From: Branchiostoma floridae
Taxonomy: Eukaryota; Chordata; Leptocardii; Amphioxiformes; Branchiostomatidae
Direction: 5' to 3'
DNA length: 64,000 nt
Assembly (NCBI RefSeq): GCF_000003815.2
Contig: NC_049995.1
Span: 12,270,427 to 12,334,426 of the forward strand
The position numbers were made by a program, and so were the translations under genes. Below the pieces are notes generated by a model. That model saw only the letters and a list, made by a program, of their open reading frames with translations. It was not told the origin of the DNA and made no database searches. This document shows, in pieces, positions 56,501 to 64,000 of this stretch; within the stretch, counting starts at the first letter, position 1; each line of letters begins with the position of its first letter.

Positions 56501-59500
56501 CATACCTAGATTCCTTCCCTGCTATTTTTACTTCAGGTGAGACTTTAATCCCTTCAATTAAGAAGATTTGGAAATATTTCCTCCGATAGGTTACTATTTC
56601 TATATAACCCCCCGATTAAAATTCCGACAGAGAAAGGGCCGAGGTCGGAAGTAAATATAAACATCCTAATTACACAAACTCTTAATCATCTCTTAAGTCA
56701 GCACACCAGCGATAGATATGTTTATCTTCTAGAGAGAACACTTACCATGCTGTTAAGGGTGTAATGGATATGATTATAGTTACTGGGTGGTACGTAGAGA
56801 GTAGCCTCTAGCTCCACCAGGCCTTCCTACGGGGATCGTAGAATTCGGCAAAAAATCGGTCCACGCTTAGGTTTATGTTTCCCCTCCGGCCGACCAACTC
56901 CTCTGGTAGCAAAACTGCCCTGGTTACCTGGTAAATTACTCTCCCTATAATAGCTAGCGTAGCCAGTCTGATAGAGGCTAGAGAGAGCGTTAACGTTACT
57001 TACCGTTAAACTTTCCCAGTCGGTGTAAGACGTGCTAAGTTCAGGAAGCCCTCTGAGAGTCAGGTCACGGTTGGAATACTCCGGGTTGCCGAACCTTAGC
57101 TCATTCTGCAAAGAAAACAAAATTAAAGATATTATCATATTAATAAGCAACAAAAGAGCCTGTGTTTCAAATCTCTCACTGTCAGTAACTGATTGGGACT
57201 CTTCTTGTTGTGGCATAGCAAGTGGAAGGCTGAAAAAATGTTTTATTTACGCCAAACAACTTCGCATTTATTTGAGTCTAAAATCATACATCTACCTGTC
57301 CTACACTATATATATAGTAATAGTCTTGTACTATCTCAATATAAGTGTATGCCACTATGTAAAGGATGGGATATTTCCACAAGAGGTGGTTGGGGGTTAT
57401 TGGTATTTCCATTGTACACCCTTAGCTACAAGGAAACAGTAATAGCTAACGTATAAGAAGCTACGCATCTTACGATTAATTTCTTAGATTCACGTTTACA
57501 TTTCTACTTCCTTTCTTTCTTCAATCTTTGTGTACACTTTGATTTACAAATGAAATGTTTCAAAAGAGAGAATCCTAGACTAATATTTCCGATATGCAAA
57601 TCAGAAAACATTTTCATATTTCCGTTGTCTTCTCGCCAGTCTATACTCCTTGCCTTATATGGTCATACGACAAAATCAATACACGATCAATATTCAGATC
57701 TCGTAGGACGAGACCACTTTTAAGGGAGGGACCCCGGATACATGTTGTCAATTTCAAGGCGTGCTTTGGATCTTTAATCTAGCATATCCTTCTATTTTTG
57801 CGTATTTTGGTGCGGCAAAAAATGTAACATTGGTGGGTTGGGTACAGTAGCTTAATGAGGGATGACGAAATAAAAGAATGGAATAGCGTGTGACCTCCAT
57901 ATTCAAAGTAGACCCTCCCTGTCTCGCGTTTACTCTATGACCCCGCGCGTTGGGCCAGACGTAAAGTGGGCTGAGATTAAATTTTTTGAGCCTCCGCAGA
58001 TTTTCAGTTGGCGGGAAAAACATGAATAATTCACGCACCCCGTAACCCCCCGCGACGCCCTCAACGAAATTTGTCTGGCCGGCGGTGTAGCAGGGGTGGG
58101 AAAAAGCTACATACCAGAATGTGGGCGTCTTTTTGAAGGACTTTCTCTGGACTTTACGTGCCCGCGAGACTCCAGGTACTTGTATGAGGATTCGTGTTCC
58201 AACACGGGATAAGCCTTTACTAATTGAAAGCTCTTAGGCAATTTGAGAGCACCAGCTCAGCTTGGCGACTGTACTCCTTTTGAACTTACCGACATGATTA
58301 CTCAAACGTATGGGTGTATATGTAATAATATTGACAGAAAGATACGACACATTTGGTATCATATTTCCTTTTCTATAGATATGGTGGTATTTTGCTGCAC
58401 TTGTACAATGAGTAGATTCTGAAATTACAAGTGATTTGGAATTTGACATTTTCTTGCGTCACATTTGACATCTATTAAACTTGTGCAAATTGCTGATTGA
58501 CGTGACAGTGTTTAACAAATAGAGCAGACAACAGGAGTTCAGATAATTCACTGTTTACGTAGGATTTGACCCTTTAAACACGACAGTTCATGAAAACTAT
58601 ATCAGTGATTGCACTAAATGTTTGTGTATCGATTTGCTTTGGTAGATTATCAAATCAGGGCGTGAATTTCGGTTCCTATATTTGTGATCACCGTATCACA
58701 GATATGGTGGTAGGAATTTGAGCAGATAGAACCCAGAGCTACAAGGCAAACCACAAGTAGGAATGGCCTGGTGGTCTTTTCGTGGAATTGGTACCACGCC
58801 GGTACCGAATTTAGCTCCACAGATGGCTAGGGCTTGTCATTGCTTGTTAAAACAACGCCGCTAGATGCAAAACAGGGCACACAAGCACGCAATGGTTGGG
58901 ACCCCGTCACACACACACACAAAACAGCTCCATGAAAATACCCCATTATTCTAAACTGTCACAAGCTCTTACCGCATGGCAAGCGGCGGCGGAAGTGATT
59001 AGCTTAACACCTTAAAACGTTTGACATCTCGTCCGAAAAGTTTGAAAGCGAGCCAGGAGCCGGCTTTGTGTTGCGAGAACGGTTCGCGGGTTTCGTTTGG
59101 GAAATTTCTGTTTACCTATGGGGTCATGACTGAGGGGAATTCTAGCTCTCTCGCCCGACGACGTCAAACAAAATAACAAGGGCGGGTCAACAAGCCGGCG
59201 AGGTCAACAGACTACAAGTCCAACAGCTCGAAGAGCATAGCTACAACCACGTCAAACAGTAGCGTAGTTATGTAGTTAAACACAGGCTACATGTGCACAC
59301 ATGTTACTGTCGTTAGCCCACCCATACACAGTACCAACACGTGCGAGCGGTAAGAAAGGAAATTTAAGACAGAACTTGCATTCCATTCCTTCTACCACAA
59401 GTCTAAAGCACCCGATAATAGCCCCAACTGAACAGGAAATACCGAATAAAAATTTTCTGGAAATAGAAATCTGTTTGTACTTACGAAGTGTTTAAAGAAT

Positions 59501-60612
59501 TTTTCTGTGGTGAGAAAAAGTCTGTGGACGATGCGGACGTTCTCGTCTAGTTGCTCGCAGGCCGTTCTTCTTTCTGTTGTCGCTGATCTTGTAGTTGTGG
59601 GAGGGATTGGGCTGGAGTCTCCTACCGCGGCCATGGTTAGCAGTAGCAGCAAGCAGAACGCGACGAGCTCCGAGGTGTCCTCTTGACAATCTAAAGTGGT
59701 GAAACAGAGCGGTACGTTTAGTGGGAGGTTGTCGGAGCAGTGCGCGCTGCGGCAAGGGCGATCTGCTCCAGTAATTATATCTCTCCCCTCGCTCTCTACG
59801 GGTAGGCTATTTTAAGGGCTGTTTCCAAGCGCATTTATGCATGCCTCGGCGCAGCGCCTGGCTACGATAAGCGACTCCGCTGGGACGGGTAGCTAGTCAA
59901 ACAACTCTGTCAGTCCGGCCGGCTCGTTCGTCAAGTGGAGGCATGCGGGGCATGACTGAATGACCCCGGGGACTGCACGCCTGCTCGGCCGCGTGGCGCG
60001 TAACATGCCGCCGAACAGGTTTCTGTACAACACGTGCATCCCCTTACTCTACCCGCCTGCCAAAAATCACAACATTTCCTGCGATGTTTTACACAAACAA
60101 TGCGCCAAAAAAGCGATATTTTACACAAACGTTGCGCTAAAAGGTGACAATTCTACCATAGGGAGCGACTACGGCCGCCTAGCCGACCGAGAGGCGGAGG
60201 TAAAGGCGTTCGGCTCGCCTCGACAATGTTCGGGAAATGTTCGTAATAAAATGGGCACGTTGCAACATGTTGTGTGTTCTGGTAGAAATGATCACTACAA
60301 CGCTAACTGTACTAAAACATCATTATAAACAAGATCACAGAATAGTTTTAACCTCAGAAATGTCTAAATCATTGTAGATATATAAAATCTCTATCGGATA
60401 CGAGTAAAATCACGAGTAAGCCAAAATACATGAAAATCGTAAAAATCATCTTAAATCGTAAAAATCAGCAAGGACATGAAAAATTCTCATCCTAAAGATA
60501 CAAATAAATCTTATTAGAGCAGTTAAGAAAGTAGAGAAAGATTAAGAAAAATCGCGTAACGTTAACATGTGGAAAAGAGCATGTAGTACTTACGGAATGT
60601 ACACTTGGCCAT
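47578..60612 (-). CDS. Long-chain class I helical cytokine, IL-6/CNTF/CLCF1-like, five exons
   Basis: Exons in transcript order: 60612-60594, 59690-59485, 57105-57004, 48854-48669, 47805-47578. All are GT-AG, intron phases 1,0,0,0; 246 aa. Exon 1 gives only MAKCTF plus one base. Exon 2 gives a hydrophobic signal core (LVAFCLLLLLTMAAVG, residues 15-30), a Pro/Thr linker and helix A (CEQLDENVRIVHRLFLTTEK). Exon 3 is the AB loop, ending WESLT; exon 4 starts SDVRL and gives helices B and C; exon 5 has a CD loop with sequon N184-A-T and helix D (IIRDFVDFLRRVQRDFMKLR). The junction W-x-x-L-T-x-x-x-R-L matches the CNTF helix-B start, and helix D resembles the CLCF1/CNTF tail. Five exons with phases 1-0-0-0 are typical of IL-6, G-CSF, GH and EPO genes. 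Probable secreted ligand for a gp130-type receptor and JAK/STAT signalling. Family placement is from motifs and gene structure, not a database search. Confidence 0.75.
48882..56700 (-). other. Large intron of the cytokine-like gene
   Basis: 8 kb without a supportable canonical exon. Repeats related to TCCAAGCAGACGTGTCAGCT and GAGAAGAATTTGGCCAAATA occur at 50643-50800, 53228-53300 and 53333-53470. Confidence 0.5.
50643..53580 (+). repeat. Three-copy dispersed repeat
   Basis: TCCAAGCAGACGTGTCAGCT, AGAGAAGAATTTGGCCAAAT and CAGTCTATCCAGCTAT recur in order at 50643-50800, 53228-53325 and 53333-53470. All are plus-oriented; the last two are in tandem. No coding content recognised. Confidence 0.8.
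56746..56826 (-). CDS. Candidate 81-nt cassette exon of the cytokine-like gene
   Basis: Minus strand: acceptor after GATTTTTTGCCGAATTCTAC-GATCCCCGTAG, 27 codons (EGLVELEATLYVPPSNYNHI then HYTLNSM) and donor GTAAGT, phase 0 at both ends. It would insert in frame between exons 3 and 4. Insertion would separate the WESLT and SDVRL halves of the helix-B motif, so I leave it out of the main model. It may be an alternative exon or a chance pair of sites. Confidence 0.4.
57106..59484 (-). other. Intron of the cytokine-like gene
   Basis: No further exon recognised. A long minus-strand frame at 57754-58038 has no splice context. Confidence 0.5.
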
Positions 60613-60723
60613 AGTTGCATAAAAGTTGGATCGAGGTAGTAGTAAAAAACGTTGATCCCTACACTGGAGGTGTTTCCTCGACTGCTCCTACACTCATTCA
60701 TGGCGAGAAACGAACGTGGGCAA

Positions 60724-60787
60724 CTTTTATACCCCCAAGAATCGGAAAATCTAGTCATTTCTTTGTGATGACATCATCCTGACATCA
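60724..60787 (-). promoter_or_regulatory. Promoter of the cytokine-like gene: TATA box and two CRE-like sites
   Basis: On the minus strand GGGGG is followed by TATAAAAG (60731-60724), about 110 bp upstream of the ATG, which predicts a start site near 60700. Two TGATGTCA motifs (60776-60769 and 60787-60780) lie 38-56 bp upstream of the TATA box and resemble ATF/CREB half-palindromes. An ATG at 60701 in another frame sits at or just upstream of the predicted start site. Confidence 0.6.
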
Positions 60788-61650
60788 CTTTCGCACGTCG
60801 TTTTGACATGCAGATTGGCGGCACGCGCGAAAAAAAAATGGACCCAAATTATGTCTGCCCCGGAAGACCGGAGGATTTCCGATCTTTGCCGAACAGCCGA
60901 AACGACCAGTTCCGGTGAGACCCGAACAACGGGGCTCCCGATCGATGAGTAACGTACAGACGTGATCAAAACAAATCGAAGACGCCTAATGGCTTTTCAC
61001 GCTTAATTTCGATATATATTCAAACGTCTTTTAGCGGCTTCCGCCGGAAAATGGCTCTTTGTATTTTACACCCAGGAGTATTGTACAGTAAGAGGTCATC
61101 GACTCGAGGCGTCAGTCATACCCTGCGCTTCGAGAGGAGACCGTTTCTCCGAAATCCTTCCAGCGCTCTCTTATTCTCTTTTTGACGGCCATCAATTTTT
61201 AAAGGGGAAAGCCCCGGAAAGGTATCTGAGAAGCCAAATCTCACGGGAGAGGGTTAGAGCACTCGTATTTTTTTCTCTCTCTGTTTCTCCGGAAGTGCCC
61301 TATCTTTTGAGGCGAATCTGTGCTAGGAGAGTGCGTTTATATCTAGATAACACAGAAGAAATAGACATTAGGATATTTATCCTGTGACAACAGGTCATTA
61401 ATCACTTAGAGTAATTATTGTTAATTTATCGCCTGTGAGCTTGCCACCCCCCTCCCCACTGTAGTAGCAACACAGGCCTTGTTGCCTCCGGTGTGTTGTG
61501 ACGTAGCACATCCATATGAAATTTCTCCGAGCGGGAACATGAATAGGAACGACCGCTTCAGACCATTAAGAATCCAGTAGTAACAGCACTTCCGTTCACG
61601 TTTCTACAACAAATGAGCGCGCGGCTGAGATTTCACAGGCCAGTTCTCAC
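60788..61650. other. Region between the cytokine promoter and the next exon
   Basis: No exon I can support. GC-richer near 60800-60950. Confidence 0.4.
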
Positions 61651-63793
61651 CTTTGTTGCACGGAGTTCCCCACAGACCAGACGATGTGGTTTTCGGTCAC
61701 CGTCCGACTTCCTGAGTTTGAAGAGGCGGACAGGCGGGAAACAAAGACACGTCGCTAGTTTACAAACCCGAGAAGCTGCTACATTCTAACCTCACAATAT
61801 ACAATACATGTCACGAAGTTTGGGTACCCCCTTACACCAAGAAGATGTTTTCAAATTATCATAAAAAGTAGTCGAATTTGAATGCCCAACACTTGGCTCT
61901 TTAAAATATCCTGTTTTGATTAAAAGGGATTTGAAGGTATTTTATTATCCTGGTCAGCTCAAGATATCAGACGACAATTTTCCCTGGCCTAGTAGCCTAC
62001 AATCAGGCTTCTCGGCTAGGCTTTTTAGCTTACTATATCCTGCTTCTCATGATTATAAACCAGTTCTAACTGTACTCGTCTCAGAGGAGGTGACTGCCAG
62101 AACCGGGTACAATCAAAACTGACACAAAACAACAACAAAAAACGACACATAGTAAAAAAAAAACCTTGTCAAGAAGCCTACTCTATAGACTATCCAACAG
62201 GTGCTTTCTTGATGGCGAACGATTTCTACTTAACTAGTTTTCAGCGATGAAATAACAGTTTGGTGAACGGACAGATCACAAAGCTCTGGTTCCTACTTTC
62301 CTCCCGACGCTACCTAAGACTCAGAATCTGAATGAAGATATGTCTGACAATCCATATCATCTGTTTTTATGCCCCAAGAAAGAGCAAAACACATTCTTCC
62401 CACGCACACACACGTGTGGTATGGAAGATATGAATTGGTAGGAAGGTACACAGACAATTCAGTCTGGAACAAGTTGTTGTCTCTCTCTGTCAAACGTTTT
62501 TAATCTAACACGTTGGCGGTGGGGGAGCCAGGGTTTACATCAGACGATATTTCTTCTTCTCTTCAGTTTCCTGGTGGTTTTGTTTTACCTAATGGCGTAG
62601 GATGAGAGAGGGGGTGGGGGATGGAGTCACATGGCCATACAGCTTTATTGCAAACGGTGAAGAAAAGAAAGAGGAGCATCTTAAGATGCCTCAGTCTTCA
62701 AGACACTCTTATAAGTAGTTTAAGACTTCTTATAAGTAGGCCATTACAGGGAAATGTCATAGAAGTAATATAACCTACGACTCCCACCCCATCCCATTTA
62801 GTCATTGGCTACAGTGAATCAGAAAAAGCCTAAGTTCTTTCACAGAAAGGTGAACGCAGTAATTTCAGTATGGGAGGGGGACATGTTTGAGTGGATGGGA
62901 TTTTTGGTCTTAGATACGCCAAAACTCCACAATCCTAGAGTATCGTTTTATTCAACAATAGCACTAAGAAACCTTTATATGTAAAACTATATCTCAAACT
63001 ATGAAACTATAGCTAGAAAGTCTTTGGCCCTTTTTGAGGAGGGCTTATACTGAAATTTCAGCCTTATAATCTTAAAAAAAACTGCTCACGGAAGGTACAG
63101 TATAGCTACCACAACCCACACACCCCAACACACACTTTTTCTGCTATAGTATAACGGTTGTCCCCCAATGTTAGCTGAAAGCCAACAGTTGTGGTTCATG
63201 GTTCGACATTGATTTACCTTTCCGTGTGTTAACACCGTTCAAGCCGGGATACGTTCCGTGACGATCTTTATCTTTCTGTAATTGAGCAACACAAAAACCT
63301 GCAAACCGCCCCTCAATAAGCTTTCTGTACTCCTTTAGCCAACATGTACACGATCAGTCTTCTAATACATCTATACTAGCTGTCAGTACTACACGTGCTA
63401 CCGTTCTGTACCTTAATCGTGTCTTTATCAAAAGTCTATTAGGTAAAAACTACAACGTTCTAACAAGTGTTAGATGGAGTAGTCACTCTTAACAATCAAA
63501 CAAAAGACCACTGTGTTCTAAAAAGAGCTACTCTAAGCGCAGGGCAATCTATTTTACTAATTATGAAGTCGGGTCGGGGTCGGCCCTCTAATTGACTCAA
63601 ATTAATTTGAAGGGTGGTAGCTCAAGCCCTTGGCTTATCGTGGTAAAAAAGGGCGCCATTGTTAGGAAAGGGGTGCACCTGTCATCCCCGGAACTATATA
63701 AACACTCACGTCTTTCAAATCCTGACGAGATTGCGTTTCTGTGACAATGGAGTTGACTGGTGAGGGTGGCGAGAAGAGGGCTTGAGATGGTAT
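61651..63793 (-). CDS. Three exons of an unrecognised minus-strand gene, partial at the right edge
   Basis: Exons 63793-63710 (84 nt, phase 0), 63275-63218 (58 nt, 0 to 1) and 61711-61651 (61 nt, 1 to 2). Each has a pyrimidine-rich acceptor and a good donor (GTGAGT, GTAAAT, GTGAGA), and the frame is open across all three: IPSQALFSPPSPVNSIVTET, QSRQDLKD, KDKDRHGTYPGLNGVNTRK, then SRTVTENHIVWSVGNSVQQ. No domain recognised. The 5' part lies beyond the window and I could not place the terminal exon to the left. A fragment of the first exon is duplicated at 63957-63988. Confidence 0.5.
61712..63217. other. Intron of the right-edge gene
   Basis: No exon or recognised repeat between the two splice sites. 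Contains simple CACA runs near 62400. Confidence 0.4.
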
Positions 63794-63956
63794 CTGGGGG
63801 CATGTTGTGAGGAAACATATAAACAGTGGCAACGCTGTCTTCTGTGAGGGAATTGTTGGTATGATTGACGGGTCGATCAGACGACAGTGATGTGTCGGTG
63901 CGATGAGTACCTGTTGTCGTTGAAAAGACAGTTAACAGTATGGTAATATTTAGGGC

Positions 63957-63988
63957 AAGGGTGGCGAGAAGAGGGTTTGAGATAGTAT
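63957..63988 (-). pseudogene. Duplicated 5' fragment of the right-edge exon with acceptor
   Basis: ATACTATCTCAAACCCTCTT then CTCGCCACCC copies the start of the exon at 63793 (ATACCATCTCAAGCCCTCTT), offset 195 bp, with its own CACCCAG acceptor. It meets a stop soon after, so inclusion would truncate. Confidence 0.75.
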
Positions 63989-64000
63989 CTGGGTGTATGT

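Noticed and set aside
59492-59755. Second open frame over the cytokine signal-peptide exon
   Set aside because: Arg/Pro-rich shadow in another phase. It stops at the exon end, and the cytokine frame is supported by phases and motifs.

Overview
This window looks like nuclear DNA of an invertebrate deuterostome, most likely a lancelet (Branchiostoma). The genes have spliced GT-AG introns, there are single-coding-exon LRR and LRR-Ig receptor genes, a CARD-death-domain adaptor and a GM2/GD2-synthase-type glycosyltransferase, and the introns are full of MITEs and short tandem duplications. The species call is inference. Four N gaps (4542-4641, 8951-9627, 11472-12174, 41627-41726) limit what can be read.

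Layout from left to right: a plus-strand mitochondrial complex III assembly factor gene (UQCC1, 592-5499, eight exons); a minus-strand LRR membrane protein (7622-8857) and a plus-strand LRR-Ig receptor (13862-15490), arranged head to head around an inverted-repeat-rich interval with two gaps; a minus-strand CARD plus death-domain adaptor (17424-23356) with a plus-strand tRNA-Ala(AGC) in one intron; a minus-strand beta-1,4-N-acetylgalactosaminyltransferase (31491-36622, nine exons); a 3.9 kb CACTA-like transposon (37393-41262) containing two exon-like blocks of an unrecognised gene; a tandem-repeat zone (42.8-46.4 kb); a minus-strand five-exon gene (47578-60612) that I read as a long-chain class I helical cytokine of the IL-6/CNTF/CLCF1 type; and three phase-compatible exons of another minus-strand gene running off the right edge.

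The main candidate for an undescribed system is the cytokine. Its five exons have phases 1-0-0-0 and lengths 19/206/102/186/228 nt, which is the architecture of vertebrate long-chain helical cytokines. Exon 3/4 reads W-x-x-L-T-x-x-x-R-L, as in CNTF at the start of helix B, and the last exon encodes an amphipathic helix-D-like segment. It has a TATA box with two CRE-like sites upstream and AU-rich nonamers in the 3' flank. Nearby genes (LRR, LRR-Ig with two YEN motifs, CARD-DD adaptor) would fit an innate-immune neighbourhood, but co-function is inference.

The second theme is structural. At least seven times a terminal fragment of an exon, with its splice site, has been tandemly copied into the adjoining intron (UQCC1 exons 3 and 6, both ends of the CARD exon, the death-domain exon, the 29.2 kb exon and an exon at the right edge). 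This gives decoy or alternative splice sites. Several MITEs with 9-bp target duplications (Mutator-like) are also present.
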